From the NCBI RefSeq assembly GCF_030814415.1, contig NZ_JAUSVB010000002.1:992001-1056000 (forward strand): 64,000 nt of DNA, in the 5' to 3' direction. This stretch comes from Cellulomonas humilata. Its GTDB lineage: Bacteria; Actinomycetota; Actinomycetes; Actinomycetales; Cellulomonadaceae. The stretch's first letter is position 1, and every line of letters begins with the position of its first letter. The position numbers and the translations under genes are program-made. Shown here in pieces: positions 8,323 to 19,944 of the stretch. The notes beneath the pieces are model-generated. The model ran no database searches. It saw only the letters and a list, made by a program, of their open reading frames with translations, and was not told where the DNA came from.

Positions 8323-10284
8323 GTGACCAGCCGACGTGGAGCCCGCCTCGAGAGCACCCCGCCGGGGGGCGCGGTGCCGAGCGCCGCCGTGGACGCCGTC
8401 GCCGCCGCGCGCATGCTTGGGACCACCGACGAGCAGTGGGCCACGGTGCTGGGGCGCTTCGACCGGCACTTCGGACGACTCGTCCACCTCCTCGAGGAGG
8501 TGTACGGGCCGGGGGAGGCCACGACGCGCGAGCTGGCGCTGCTCGCGGAGCTGCTGGCGACCAGCTGGCAGGAGCGACCCGCCGACCTGCACGCGCTCGA
8601 TGCCGCGCGCGAGGCGGACCCGACCTGGTTCATGTCGCAGCGGATGCTCGGCGGTGTCCTGTACGTGGACCGCTACGCGGGCGACCTGGAGGGGGTCCGT
8701 CGCCAGATCCCGTACCTCGAGGAGCTCGGCCTGACGTACCTGCACCTCATGCCGCTGTTCGAGGCGCCGGAGGAGAATTCGGACGGCGGCTACGCGGTGT
8801 CGAGCTATCGGGCGGTCGACCCGTCGCTCGGCACGATGGCGGAGCTGCGGGACCTGGCGGCCGAGCTGCGGGCGCACGGGATCGCGCTCGTCGTCGACTT
8901 CATCTTCAACCACACGTCCGACGAGCACGCGTGGGCCCAGGCAGCACGCGCCGGCGACCCGGAGCACGAGGCCTTCTACTGGTTCTTCCCCGACCGGACC
9001 ATGCCGGACGCGTACGAGCGCACCGTGCGGGAGATCTTCCCCGACGACCACCCCGGCTCGTTCGTGCCCGTCCCGACGCCCGACGGGCTCGGAGAGCGGT
9101 GGGTGTGGGCGACGTTCCACTCGTTCCAGTGGGACCTCAACTACGCCAACCCTGCGGTGTTCCGGGCCATGGCGGCGGAGATGCTGTTCCTCGCGAACCA
9201 GGGCGTGGACATCCTGCGGATGGACGCCGTCGCGTTCATCTGGAAGCAGCTCGGCACGTCGTGCGAGTCGCTGCCGCAGGCCCACCTCCTCCTGCAGGCG
9301 TTCAACGCGGTCTGCCGGATCGCCGCACCGGCCGTGCTGTTCAAGTCGGAGGCGATCGTCCACCCGGACGAGGTGATCGAGTACATCAGCGTCGACGAGT
9401 GCCAGCTCTCCTACGACCCGCTGAAGATGGCCCTGGTCTGGAGCGCGCTGGCGACGCGCGACGGACGCCTGCTCCAGCAGGCGCTCGAGCGCAGGCACGC
9501 GCTGCCGGCCGGGACCTCCTGGGTCGGCTACGTGCGCAGCCACGACGACATCGGGTGGACCTTCGCCGACGAGGACGCCGCCGAGCTCGGCATCGACGCC
9601 GCCGCGCACCGCCGGTTCCTCAACCGGTTCTACGTCGACCGGTTTCCCGGGTCGTTCGCGCGCGGCGTGCCGTTCCAGGACAACCCGCGCACGGGGGACT
9701 GCCGGATCGCGGGCACGACGGCGTCGCTCGCGGGCCTGGAGGCCGGGGACGCCGGCGCCGTCGACCGGATCGTGCTGGCGCACGCGATCGTGCTGTCCAC
9801 CGGAGGCATGCCGCTGCTGTACCTCGGCGACGAGGTCGGCCAGCTCAACGACTACGGCGCCCTCGACGAGCCGGGTCATGGCGAGGACAGCCGCTGGGTG
9901 AACCGGCCCCGGTACCCGGCGACCCGGTACGCGCAGCGGACCGACCCGTCCACGGACGCCGGCCGGATCTTCGCGCGCCTGCGGCACCTCGTCGAGGTCC
10001 GCCGCCGCACGCCCGAGCTCGCGGGGAACGACCTCATCACGTTCGACACCCACAACCCGCACCTGGTCGCCTATCAGCGCCCGGGACCGGGCACCCTGGT
10101 GCTGGTCGTCGCCAACGTGGCCGACGACCCGCAGCACGTGGACGCCACGACGCTCTCGGGTCTGCCCGCGTCGGCCGAGGACCTGCTCGCAGGCGACGTC
10201 GTCGACCTGCGCGGGGGGCTCACCGTCCCGGCGCACGGGGTCGTCTGGCTCCGGGTCGCAGGAGGAGGAGGAACACATGAGTGA
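8323..10284 (+). CDS. Amylosucrase (GH13 subfamily 4)
   Basis: The 653-residue protein has the length and order of amylosucrases: an alpha-helical N-terminal region, a GH13 barrel and a C-terminal beta domain. Barrel motifs are [28 protein letters not shown] (nucleophile Asp), [13 protein letters not shown] (acid/base Glu) and [12 protein letters not shown] (His-Asp pair). FWF-like [12 protein letters not shown] and QWDLNYANP are characteristic of sucrose-acting members. It transfers glucose from sucrose to alpha-1,4-glucan and releases fructose; sucrose hydrolase is the close alternative. The protein has no signal peptide, so it acts inside the cell. It overlaps the flavin-fold gene downstream by 8 bases. 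Confidence 0.88.
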   Translation: MTSRRGARLESTPPGGAVPSAAVDAVAAARMLGTTDEQWATVLGRFDRHFGRLVHLLEEVYGPGEATTRELALLAELLATSWQERPADLHALDAAREADPTWFMSQRMLGGVLYVDRYAGDLEGVRRQIPYLEELGLTYLHLMPLFEAPEENSDGGYAVSSYRAVDPSLGTMAELRDLAAELRAHGIALVVDFIFNHTSDEHAWAQAARAGDPEHEAFYWFFPDRTMPDAYERTVREIFPDDHPGSFVPVPTPDGLGERWVWATFHSFQWDLNYANPAVFRAMAAEMLFLANQGVDILRMDAVAFIWKQLGTSCESLPQAHLLLQAFNAVCRIAAPAVLFKSEAIVHPDEVIEYISVDECQLSYDPLKMALVWSALATRDGRLLQQALERRHALPAGTSWVGYVRSHDDIGWTFADEDAAELGIDAAAHRRFLNRFYVDRFPGSFARGVPFQDNPRTGDCRIAGTTASLAGLEAGDAGAVDRIVLAHAIVLSTGGMPLLYLGDEVGQLNDYGALDEPGHGEDSRWVNRPRYPATRYAQRTDPSTDAGRIFARLRHLVEVRRRTPELAGNDLITFDTHNPHLVAYQRPGPGTLVLVVANVADDPQHVDATTLSGLPASAEDLLAGDVVDLRGGLTVPAHGVVWLRVAGGGGTHE

Positions 10285-10807
10285 GGCAGGACCCACCGGG
10301 GTGATCGACCCCCGCTACGGCGACGCCACGGCGACCGCGCCGCCGTGGACCGACATCGAGCGCCGGCTCTCGGACGCCGGCCTCTACTGGATCGTCACCG
10401 TCCGCACCGACGGGCGCCCGCACGCCGTCCCGCTGGTGGGCGTCTGGCACGACGGCGCGTTCGCCTTCTGCACCGGCCCGCACGAGCAGAAGCTGCGCAA
10501 CCTCGACGGCAACCCGCACGTGGCGGTGACCACCGGGAGCACAGGTTCCGGCGGGTGGGACAGCGGGGTCGAGCTGGTGCTCGAAGGTGAGGCGGTGCGC
10601 GTCACCGAGCCGGAGGCGCTGCAGTCGCTGGCGGACGCCTGGCTCGCCAAGTACGGCGACGACTGGGCGTTCGACGTGCGCGGCGAGGGCTTCGTCGAGC
10701 GCAGCGACACCGGCGGTGGCTCCGAGGGTGCCTGGGTGTACCGGGTCGCGCCGACCAAGGTCCTCGCGTTCGGCGGCGGTCACGGGCAGACGGCGTACCG
10801 CTTCTGA
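10277..10807 (+). CDS. Pyridoxamine 5'-phosphate oxidase-fold (FMN/F420-binding) protein
   Basis: The 176-residue protein has the split-barrel signature of the PPOX family: [20 protein letters not shown], followed by strands carrying [15 protein letters not shown] and HVAVTTG. Actinobacterial members bind FMN, F420 or haem and reduce small molecules; the substrate cannot be predicted here. The strong site GGAGGAGGAGG lies inside the end of the amylosucrase gene, and the two genes overlap, so translation is probably coupled. There is no metabolic reason visible for pairing with amylosucrase. Confidence 0.78.
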   Translation: MSEAGPTGVIDPRYGDATATAPPWTDIERRLSDAGLYWIVTVRTDGRPHAVPLVGVWHDGAFAFCTGPHEQKLRNLDGNPHVAVTTGSTGSGGWDSGVELVLEGEAVRVTEPEALQSLADAWLAKYGDDWAFDVRGEGFVERSDTGGGSEGAWVYRVAPTKVLAFGGGHGQTAYRF

Positions 10808-10811
10808 GACG

Positions 10812-11465
10812 TCACCCGGCGACGGTGAGGATTCGGGTCCAGGCGTCGGCGAGCCACGACCCGAAGCGTTCGGAGGTCCAGCCCCGCTCGTGCACGAGGA
10901 GCGCCCAGTGCTCCGGCCCGTTCATGCTCCAGACGATGTCTGCCATCTCGTCGTCGGACAGGTCGGTACGCAGCTCGCCCGTCACACGCAGGTCCGCGAC
11001 GAAGGCGCGCATGTTGGCGGCCCGTCGCGACGAGATGGTCTCCCACAGCTCCCGGCAGTCCTGGTCGGTCGACGCCGCCTCCCGCAGGGCGAGGTAGACA
11101 GGTCCGAGGCGGCCTTGGATCTGGGCGACAGCGTCGGCGTAGATGAGGATCTTGGCCCGGACACCGGTCGCCTCCCGGATGCGCACGACGTAGTCGCGTT
11201 CTCGGGCCGGCACGGCGTGGTCGGTGCCCGAGATGGAGGTCTCCACGACCTCGCGCAGGAGAGCCGGTTTGCGTCCCACGGCGGCGTAGACCGTGTCGAC
11301 CGCCACGTGTGCGCGCGCGGCGACAGCGGCGATCGTGGTGCCGGAGTAGCCCTCGCTGAGGAACAGCTCGCGCGCCGCGCTCACGACGGCGGTCCTGGTG
11401 GCAGCGGCCTGCTCCGCTCGCCGGGGCGAGTGGTAGGACCGCCCACCGTTGACGTCCCGCTGCAT
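10812..11465 (-). CDS. TetR-family transcriptional regulator
   Basis: The 217-residue protein starts at the ATG at 11465, preceded by GGAGGG. An N-terminal helix-turn-helix (AARELFLSEGYSGTTIAAVA) is followed by an all-helical ligand/dimer domain without recognisable ligand motifs. It is divergent from the flavin monooxygenase gene with only about 70 bases between them, and that gap holds a near-perfect palindrome (11485-11509). The simplest reading is that it represses itself and the monooxygenase. It ends 4 bases from the convergent PPOX gene. Confidence 0.87.
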   Translation of the reverse strand: MQRDVNGGRSYHSPRRAEQAAATRTAVVSAARELFLSEGYSGTTIAAVAARAHVAVDTVYAAVGRKPALLREVVETSISGTDHAVPARERDYVVRIREATGVRAKILIYADAVAQIQGRLGPVYLALREAASTDQDCRELWETISSRRAANMRAFVADLRVTGELRTDLSDDEMADIVWSMNGPEHWALLVHERGWTSERFGSWLADAWTRILTVAG

Positions 11466-11484
11466 CCGCTCTACCCTCCAGATA

Positions 11485-11509
11485 TTCGTCCGAATGCCAT
11501 TCGGATGAA
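11485..11509. promoter_or_regulatory. TetR operator palindrome
   Basis: Two 12-nt arms, TTCGTCCGAATG and CATTCGGATGAA, pair with one mismatch around a single central base. The site lies 20 bases before the TetR start and 28 bases before the monooxygenase start, so one dimer pair could block both promoters. Confidence 0.75.
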
Positions 11510-11536
11510 ACTCTAGCAGGACGCAAAGGAGCGGAC

Positions 11537-12642
11537 GTGGACGTCGAGAGCGTGCAGACCGTGGTGGTCGGCGGCGGTCAGGCGGGACTCGCGGCCAGCC
11601 ACGAGCTGTCGGAGCGGGGTCTGCCGCACGTGGTCCTGGACGCGGGGGAGCGCATCGGAGATCCTGGCGCCGGCGGTGGGACTCGCTGCGACTGTTCACG
11701 CCGGCTCGCTACGACGGGCTCCCGGGTCTCCCGTTCCCCGGTGACCCGTGGTCGTTGCCGTCGAAGGATGAGCTCGCCGACTACCTGGAGTCGTACGCCG
11801 CAGACCTCCCGGTGCGGACAGGGGTGCACATCCGGCGCGTGACCCGGTCGGGTGCGGACTACCTGGTCGAGTCGGACAGCGGGACGTGGCGCGCGCAGAA
11901 CGTCATCGTCGCCACGGGGTTCGACCGGGTGCCGCGCATCCCGGCGTTCGCAAGCGAGCTGCGGCCGGACATCGTCCAGCTCGACGCCGGCTCCTATCGC
12001 GGACCGGACCAGGTCGGCCCCGGCGGCGTGCTCGTCGTCGGTGCCGGGAACTCCGGTGCGGACATCGCCCTCGAGCTGGCGGTGACCCACCGCACCCACC
12101 TGTCGGGTCGGCACCCGGGGCAGGTGCCGTGGCGGATCGGGCAGCCGTGGGCGCGACCCCTGAACCGGCTGGTCTTCTGGGCGTTCGCCCACGTGCTGAC
12201 CACGACGACACCGATCGGCCGACGCGCCCGCGCGGACGTGCTCGCCCACAGCGGGCCCCTGATCCGCGTGAAGTCGCGCGACCTGGTCGCTGCCGGGGTG
12301 CAGCGCGTGCCCCGGACCGCCGGCGCCAGGGACGGGCTCCCGGTGCTCGACGACGGCCGCACGCTGGACGTCTCCACCGTCGTCTGGTGCACGGGCTTCG
12401 ACCCCGACCACAGCTGGATCGAGCTGCCCGTGCTCGACGCCCAGGGGCGTCCGGTGCACGAGCGCGGCGTCACCGACGAGAGCGGGCTGTACTTCCTCGG
12501 CCTCCTCTTCCAGCACTCGCTGGCGTCCTCGATGCTCAACGGGGTCGGCGCCGACGCCTCCGTCGTCGCCCGTCACATCGCGGACAGGTCCGCCGGTCGC
12601 GAGCCCGTCGCAGCGCCGACGTCGGGACCGGCGTCGGCCTGA
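11537..12642 (+). pseudogene. Flavin-containing monooxygenase-like gene broken by a -1 frameshift
   Basis: The frame starting at GTG 11537 (AAAGGAG upstream) encodes the FAD-binding start VVVGGGQAGLAASHELSERG. At about 11660-11662 the homology moves to another frame, which reads SWRRRWDSLRLFTPARYDG and continues to 12642. That part contains the second nucleotide-binding motif VVGAGNSGADIA and the family ATG-like motif VVWCTGFDPDHSW. One missing base between GGA (11657-11659) and TCC (11662-11664) explains the break. Joined, the product would be about 368 residues, normal for single-component flavoprotein monooxygenases of the CzcO/TrkA-like group. The rest of the coding sequence is intact, so this is a recent mutation or a sequencing error. 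TetR control fits detoxification. Confidence 0.8.
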
Positions 12643-12657
12643 CCGCTACGGTGCGCT

Positions 12658-13512
12658 ATGAGCGCTGCGGGCCCACTGGGTGACTACCTGCGAGCACGAC
12701 GTGATCGGTTGCAGCCGCGGGACGTGGGGCTGGTGGAGAGCGTCGGCACACGTCGTGTCCCCGGGCTGAGGCGCGAAGAGGTCGCCATCCTGGCTGGGGT
12801 CAGCACCGACTACTACCTGCGCCTCGAGCAGGGCCGCGACGCGCGCCCGTCCGACCAGGTGCTGGACGCGCTGGCGCGGGCGCTGCAGCTCGACGCCGTG
12901 GCCACCGACTACCTCTACGCGCTGGCGCGACCTGCGGAGCACCCCGCAGCTGCCGAGCAGACCGACGTCGTGCACGACGCGACGCGGTGGCTGATCGACT
13001 CGTGGCCGCTCACTGCCGCGCTCGTCCACAGCCGGTACGTCGACGTCCTCGCGTCGAACCGCCTGGCACGACGGCTCAACCCGAACTTCCGCGTGGGCGT
13101 GAACAGCGTCGTCTCCCTGTTCACCGACCCGGCCGAGCACCGGTTCCACGACGACTGGGAGGCGCTGGCCGCTCGCTCTGTCGCACTGCTACGGATCTCG
13201 GCGGAGGCACGGACCGGCGACGCCCGCCTGGACGCCCTGGTTGCCGCCGGCTCGGCCAGCAGTCCGCTCTTCCGGGAGTTCTGGGAGCGGCAGGAGGTGC
13301 GCCGCATCGGCGAGGGGGTGCACGTCCTGCACCACCCTGTCGTCGGCGAGCTCCGGCTGACCTTCCTGCGGCTGCCGCTGGTCGGCACGGACGGTCAGTC
13401 GATGTTCCTCTACTTCGCGGAGCCGGGGTCGCCGAGCGCCGCGGCGATGGAGCGGCTGGCGGGCGTTGGGGGGGACCAGCAGGGACAGGAAGCGTCGGCG
13501 TCCGAGGGCTAG
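12658..13512 (+). CDS. XRE-type regulator with MmyB-like ligand-binding domain
   Basis: The 284-residue protein begins with a Cro/CI-type helix-turn-helix (LRREEVAILAGVSTDYYLRL, then EQGRDARPSDQVLDALARAL). The MmyB-like domain follows, with VDVLASNRLARRLNP and EFWERQEVRRI, related to PAS folds and found in many actinobacterial regulators beside oxidoreductases. A TACGGT -10-like box (12647-12652) lies 5 nt before the ATG, suggesting a leaderless mRNA. The downstream SDR gene is the probable target, as regulators of this family usually control an adjacent dehydrogenase. Confidence 0.85.
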   Translation: MSAAGPLGDYLRARRDRLQPRDVGLVESVGTRRVPGLRREEVAILAGVSTDYYLRLEQGRDARPSDQVLDALARALQLDAVATDYLYALARPAEHPAAAEQTDVVHDATRWLIDSWPLTAALVHSRYVDVLASNRLARRLNPNFRVGVNSVVSLFTDPAEHRFHDDWEALAARSVALLRISAEARTGDARLDALVAAGSASSPLFREFWERQEVRRIGEGVHVLHHPVVGELRLTFLRLPLVGTDGQSMFLYFAEPGSPSAAAMERLAGVGGDQQGQEASASEG

Positions 13513-13522
13513 CGTCGCGTGC

Positions 13523-14317
13523 GTGGACCTCCATCTGGCGGGCAAGGTCGCGGTCGTCACGGGCGCGAGCAAGGGCATCGGTCTGGCTGTCACGCGGGCG
13601 CTCGTCGCCGAAGGGGTGTCGGTCGTCGCCGGGGCGCGCTCGATCACCGACGAGCTCGTCGCCCTGTCCGACACCGGGCAGGTCCTCGCGGTCGCGATCG
13701 ATCTCGCCGACGCCGACGCTCCCGCGGAGCTGGTGTCGCGGGCGGCCCACTTCGGTGGGCTGGACGTCGTCGTCAACAACGTCGGGGCCGTCACCCCACG
13801 GACCACGGGCTTCCTCGACGTCACCGACGACGACTGGCACGCCACCCTCAACCTGACCCTGATGGCCGCCGTGCGCACGACGCGCGCGGCCATCCCGCTG
13901 CTCCTGGCCCGGGGCCGCGGCACCGTGGTGACGATCTGCTCGGTCAACGCGTACCTGCCGGACCCGGGGGTCATCGACTACTCGGCCACGAAGGCGGCGG
14001 TCTGGAACCTGTCCAAGTCGTTGTCGAAGGAGTTCGGCCCCCGCGGTCTGCGCTTCAACACCGTCAGCCCTGGTCCGGTCTCGACGCCGCTGTGGCTGGG
14101 GGAGACCGGCGTCGCGGCCACGGTCGCGGCGAGCCTCGGCGTCTCGTTCGACGAGGCCAGGCGACGGATCATCGAGGAGGCGGGCGGCTTCTCGACCGGC
14201 CGCTTCACCGAGCCCGAGGAGGTCGCCGACCTGGTACTGCTGCTGGCCAGCGACCGCGCGGGCAACGTCACCGGCGCCGACGTCCTCATCGACGGCGGCC
14301 TGACCAAGCAGCTGTGA
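13523..14317 (+). CDS. Short-chain dehydrogenase/reductase
   Basis: The 264-residue product is a classical SDR. It has the cofactor motif TGASKGIG near the N-terminus, the structural NNVG motif, a catalytic Ser in VTICSVNAYLP, the YSATK Tyr-Lys pair, and the C-terminal VLIDGGL that closes the family. The GTG at 13523 gives the usual short N-terminus (VDLHLAGKVAVVTGAS). The box TAGCGT (13510-13515), which includes the stop codon of the preceding regulator, lies 7 nt before it and may start a leaderless transcript. The substrate is unknown; NADP(H) preference cannot be settled. It forms a short series with the alpha/beta hydrolase downstream. Confidence 0.87.
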   Translation: MDLHLAGKVAVVTGASKGIGLAVTRALVAEGVSVVAGARSITDELVALSDTGQVLAVAIDLADADAPAELVSRAAHFGGLDVVVNNVGAVTPRTTGFLDVTDDDWHATLNLTLMAAVRTTRAAIPLLLARGRGTVVTICSVNAYLPDPGVIDYSATKAAVWNLSKSLSKEFGPRGLRFNTVSPGPVSTPLWLGETGVAATVAASLGVSFDEARRRIIEEAGGFSTGRFTEPEEVADLVLLLASDRAGNVTGADVLIDGGLTKQL

Positions 14318-14339
14318 CCACCGACCTCTAGGGAGCCTC

Positions 14340-15161
14340 ATGTCCGGCACGCCTGTCGTCTTCATCCACGGTCTCTGGATCCACTCGTCCGCGTGGGCGC
14401 CGTGGCTCGAGCTCTTCGCCGAGCGCGGGTACTCCCCGACAGCGCCCGGCTGGCCCGGTGACGCGGACACGGTCGCCGAGACCCGGGCCGCCGCTGCCGC
14501 GCTCGACGACGTGGGGATCGAGCAGATCTGCCACCACTACGCCGACCACATCGACACACTCGACGCCAAGCCGATCGTCATCGGGCACTCCTTCGGCGGG
14601 CTGATCGCGCAGGAGCTGCTGGCGAACGACCTGGCCGTCGCGGCGGTCGCCATCGACCCGGCGCCGATCAAGGGCGTCAAGACCCTGCCGTTCTCGCAGC
14701 TGCGCTCCGGGTTCCCCGTGCTGGGCAACCCCGCGAACAAGCGCCGGACGGTGTCGCTGACGGCCAAGCAGTTCCGCTACAGCTTCGGCAACACGCTGAC
14801 GGAGGAGGAGTCCGACGCGCTGTTCCAGGCGTGGACCATCCCCGGGCCGGGCCGACCGCTGTTCGAGGACGCCACGGCGAACTTCTCGCGCACGTCCCCG
14901 GCCAAGATCGACACCCACCTGGCCGTCCGCGGACCGCTGCTGCTGACGTCGGGCAGCGAGGACCACACGGTGCCGAAGTCGGTGACCCTGGAGGTCGCGA
15001 AGATGTACGAGGACAGCCCCGGCTCGATCACCGAGTACCACGAGTTCGCCGGGCGCGGTCACTCGCTGACCATCGACTCAGGATGGCGGGACGTCGCCGA
15101 CGTGACGCTGGAGTGGCTCGCTTCGCAGAAGCTCGACGTACCGGCGGCCACGACGAGCTGA
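14340..15161 (+). CDS. Alpha/beta hydrolase
   Basis: The 273-residue protein has the alpha/beta-hydrolase hallmarks: an oxyanion HG motif (VVFIHGLWIHSSAW), the nucleophile elbow GHSFGG, an acidic residue in LLTSGSEDHTVP, and a catalytic His in FAGRGHSLTID. The lid region contains KQFRYSFGNTLTEEES, typical of small esterases or lactonases related to haloperoxidases. There is no signal peptide. It lies 22 bases after the SDR gene and is probably cotranscribed with it; together they could act on one ester or ketone substrate, which is inference. Confidence 0.84.
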   Translation: MSGTPVVFIHGLWIHSSAWAPWLELFAERGYSPTAPGWPGDADTVAETRAAAAALDDVGIEQICHHYADHIDTLDAKPIVIGHSFGGLIAQELLANDLAVAAVAIDPAPIKGVKTLPFSQLRSGFPVLGNPANKRRTVSLTAKQFRYSFGNTLTEEESDALFQAWTIPGPGRPLFEDATANFSRTSPAKIDTHLAVRGPLLLTSGSEDHTVPKSVTLEVAKMYEDSPGSITEYHEFAGRGHSLTIDSGWRDVADVTLEWLASQKLDVPAATTS

Positions 15162-15165
15162 GCGC

Positions 15166-16590
15166 CTACAGCCCGAACACCTCGGTCGGCCGCCCGCGCA
15201 CGAGGTCGACGACGGCCTCGGCCGCTTCGTCCTCGTCGAGCCGGTGGTCGGCCACGAGGCCGGCCAGGTACCCGGCGTCGAGCCGTCGCGCCATGTCGTG
15301 GCGGGCCGGGATCGAGCAGATGGCCCGGGTGTCGTCGATGAACCCGCTGGTCCGGGACAGGCCGGCGGTCTCGGAGACGGCGGACCGCCAGCGCCGGATC
15401 GCGTCGGGGGCGTCGAGGAACCACCAGGGCGCTCCGACGTAGACCGACGGGTAGAAGCCGGCGAGCGGGGCGAGCTCGCGGGAGAACACGGACTCGTCGA
15501 GCGTGAAGAGCACGAGCGTGAGGTTCGGGTGAGTGCCGTACCGGTCGAGCAGCGGCCGGAGGGCGTCGGTGAAGGCGCCGGGCAGCGGCAGGTCGTGGCC
15601 GGTGTCCGGGCCGAACCGCGCGCCTGTCGGCCGGTGGTGGCCTCGGCGCACCCCGGGGTGCAGCGTCATGGTGAGGCCGTCCTCGGTCGCCATCCGCGCC
15701 ATCTCCAGCAGCATGTGCCGGCGCAGGGCCGCCGCCTCGTCCGGAGCCACGGTCCCGGCGAGGGCTGCGTGGTAGATGCGCTCGGCCTCGGCGGCGTCCA
15801 GCGGTTCCGTCCCGACGTCCTCGTGGCTGTGGTCGGTGGACACACCACCGTGGCACCGGAAGTGGGTACGCCGGTCCTCCATCGCGGCGACCCAGCCGGC
15901 GTAGCAGCCGGTGTCGACGCCGGCGACCGCGCCCAGGTGCAGGACGTCACGTGCCCAGTCGGGCCGGCCGGCCTCGAGGTACCTGTCCGGGCGGAACGTC
16001 GGGACCACCCGGCCGGCGAAGGTCGGGTCGGCGCGCAGGGCCGCGTGCGCGGCGAGGTCGTCGGCGGGGTCGTCGGTGGTGGCGAGGACCTCGATCCCGA
16101 ACCGGTCGAAGAGCGCCCGCGGCCGGAACGCCGGCTGCGCGAGCTGGTCGGCGATCCCGTCGTACAGGACGTCGGCCGTCTCGGCGCTCGGCCGCAGGGC
16201 CAGCCCGAACACGTCCACCAGCGCGCTCTCCAGCCAGTACTTGACCGGGGTGCCGCGGTACACGGACCAGTTCTCGCACAGCAGGCGCCACGCCTGCCGG
16301 GCGGCCTCGGGGGAGAGCGGTCCCTGCCCGACGCCGAGCCGGTCCAGCGGCACCCCCGAGGCGTGGAGCAGGCGGGTGACGTAGTGGTCCGGCGTGATCA
16401 GAAGGGTCGTCGGGTCCGGAAAGGGCTGGTCCTCGAGGAGCAGCCGGGCCTCGACGTGCCCGTGCGGGGAGATGATCGGCAGGTCGCGCACCTCGTCGTA
16501 CAGGCGGCGGGCGATCGACCGGACCTCCGGTTCGGCCGGCAGGAGCCGGTCGGGGTGCAGGCGCAGGGCCTGTGCGGTGAGCGTCGGCAC
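15166..16590 (-). CDS. uxaC: Glucuronate isomerase
   Basis: The 474-residue protein matches UxaC, a metal-dependent amidohydrolase-fold isomerase that converts D-glucuronate to D-fructuronate. The metal-binding motif SPHGHVEARLL lies near the N-terminus, and family sequences such as GFIDDTRAICSIPARHD are at the C-terminus. Its GTG start is 3 bases after the symporter stop codon, so uidA, symporter and uxaC form one tightly packed operon in which the aglycone is split off, glucuronate is imported or released, and then isomerised. The next step (UxuB) is encoded on the other side of the LacI gene. Confidence 0.93.
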   Translation of the reverse strand: MPTLTAQALRLHPDRLLPAEPEVRSIARRLYDEVRDLPIISPHGHVEARLLLEDQPFPDPTTLLITPDHYVTRLLHASGVPLDRLGVGQGPLSPEAARQAWRLLCENWSVYRGTPVKYWLESALVDVFGLALRPSAETADVLYDGIADQLAQPAFRPRALFDRFGIEVLATTDDPADDLAAHAALRADPTFAGRVVPTFRPDRYLEAGRPDWARDVLHLGAVAGVDTGCYAGWVAAMEDRRTHFRCHGGVSTDHSHEDVGTEPLDAAEAERIYHAALAGTVAPDEAAALRRHMLLEMARMATEDGLTMTLHPGVRRGHHRPTGARFGPDTGHDLPLPGAFTDALRPLLDRYGTHPNLTLVLFTLDESVFSRELAPLAGFYPSVYVGAPWWFLDAPDAIRRWRSAVSETAGLSRTSGFIDDTRAICSIPARHDMARRLDAGYLAGLVADHRLDEDEAAEAVVDLVRGRPTEVFGL

Positions 16591-16593
16591 GGC

Positions 16594-17991
16594 TCAGTCC
16601 TCCCGCGCGGCGCGGCGGGCAGCCGTCTCTGCGACCATCGCCCGGAACCGGGCCTCGGTCAGGGGGTAGACGACCATGATGAGGACGCCGATGAGGATGA
16701 ACAGCGCTGGGACGAAACCGGCGATGTAGCGGATGCCGTCCTGGGTCGCCTGGCTCTGCACCTCCTGCTGCGCCACGTACCCGACGAAGCCGAGCCCGTA
16801 TGCCGCTGCCGCTCCGCCGACGGCCTGCCCGAGCTTGCGGGTGAAGGAGAAGACCGCGTACGTGGTGCCCTCCGTGCGTACGCCGGTCCGCCACTCGCCG
16901 TACTCGACGGTGTCGGCCTCCAGCGCCCACATGAGGGTGTTCACAGCGGCGAGTCCGACGCCGTAGATGCCGAAGAACACGATCGCCAGGACGGGCAGGG
17001 TCGACGGCGTCAGGGCGATGCCCACGGCGGCGACGACGGCGAGCCCGCCGCTCACGATGTACGCCGTCTTCTTGCCGACGGCGCGCACGATGCGGGGGAT
17101 GAAGCCGGCGACGACGAACATCACGCCGGTGCTCACGACGGTCAGGATGATGAAGTAGTTGGCGTCGCCGAGGACGTCCCGGGCGTAGTACGCCTGGACC
17201 GTCTGGAGCGTGAACATGCCGACCAGGAACGACAGGGCGCTCAGGCACAGCATGAGCAGCGGCCGGTTGCCCTTCAGCGTGGCCAGGCTCTGCTGCAGGC
17301 TGACGTGGGGTACGTCACGGTCGACGCGCTCCTTCGACGTGCTGAACAGGAGCATGTAGAGGCCGAAGCCGATGACGACGAAGAGCAGGGTCGTCAGGGT
17401 CAGCGACTGCTGCAGGTTGTCCGAGCTCTTGATCTGCGGGGCGACGATGAAGGCGAGCGCGATGATCGTGGCCGCCGTCCCCATCGTGCGGAAGCTGGCA
17501 AGTCGTGCGCGTTCCACGGGCTCCTGCGTCATCGCCGACGCCAGCGACCCGTAGGGGATGTTCACCAGGCTGTACGCCAGACCCAGAGCGGCGTAGGTGA
17601 CGTACGCGTAGATGAGCTTGCCCGTGCCGCCCAGCCCGCCGGGGACCGTGAAGGTGGCCACCGAGAGCAGGAGCAGGGGGAGCGAGCCGAACAGGAAGAA
17701 CGGCCGGAACTTGCCCCACCGGGTCATCGTCTTGTCGACCTGCCGGCCGGCCCAGATGTCCGCGAACGCGTCCCAGACCCGCACGACGAGGAACAGGGTC
17801 CCCGCGGCCGCGGCCGAGATGCCCACGACGTCGGTGTAGTAGAGCAGCAGGAACATCGACGTCATGGAGAACGCCAGGTTGTTCCCCGCATCGCCGGCGG
17901 CGTAGCCGAGGTAGGAACGGAACCGGAGCTTCGGCGCCGGGCTCGTGCTGGGGGTGGTGATCGGGTCGGAGACAGCGACGGTGCTGGTCAT
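16594..17991 (-). CDS. GPH-family glucuronide:cation symporter (UidB-like)
   Basis: The 465-residue product has about twelve transmembrane helices and the features of glycoside-pentoside-hexuronide symporters. These are GYAAGDAGNNLAFSM in helix 1, the cytosolic RWGKFRPFFLFG loop, NIPYGSLASAMTQ, and GYGxxRT-like EYGEWRTGVRTEG in the second half. The ATG at 17991 follows GAGGAG at ideal spacing; an upstream GTG (18042) overlapping uidA is the alternative start. It lies between uidA and uxaC, so uptake of beta-glucuronides or glucuronate with H+ or Na+ is likely. Confidence 0.88.
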   Translation of the reverse strand: MTSTVAVSDPITTPSTSPAPKLRFRSYLGYAAGDAGNNLAFSMTSMFLLLYYTDVVGISAAAAGTLFLVVRVWDAFADIWAGRQVDKTMTRWGKFRPFFLFGSLPLLLLSVATFTVPGGLGGTGKLIYAYVTYAALGLAYSLVNIPYGSLASAMTQEPVERARLASFRTMGTAATIIALAFIVAPQIKSSDNLQQSLTLTTLLFVVIGFGLYMLLFSTSKERVDRDVPHVSLQQSLATLKGNRPLLMLCLSALSFLVGMFTLQTVQAYYARDVLGDANYFIILTVVSTGVMFVVAGFIPRIVRAVGKKTAYIVSGGLAVVAAVGIALTPSTLPVLAIVFFGIYGVGLAAVNTLMWALEADTVEYGEWRTGVRTEGTTYAVFSFTRKLGQAVGGAAAAYGLGFVGYVAQQEVQSQATQDGIRYIAGFVPALFILIGVLIMVVYPLTEARFRAMVAETAARRAARED

Positions 17992-18038
17992 GTCGACTCC
18001 TCGGTCGGGCCGCGCGGACGCGGCGGTGCTGGGGGTGG

Positions 18039-19938
<1,900 letters not shown>

Positions 19939-19944
19939 CGAGAC

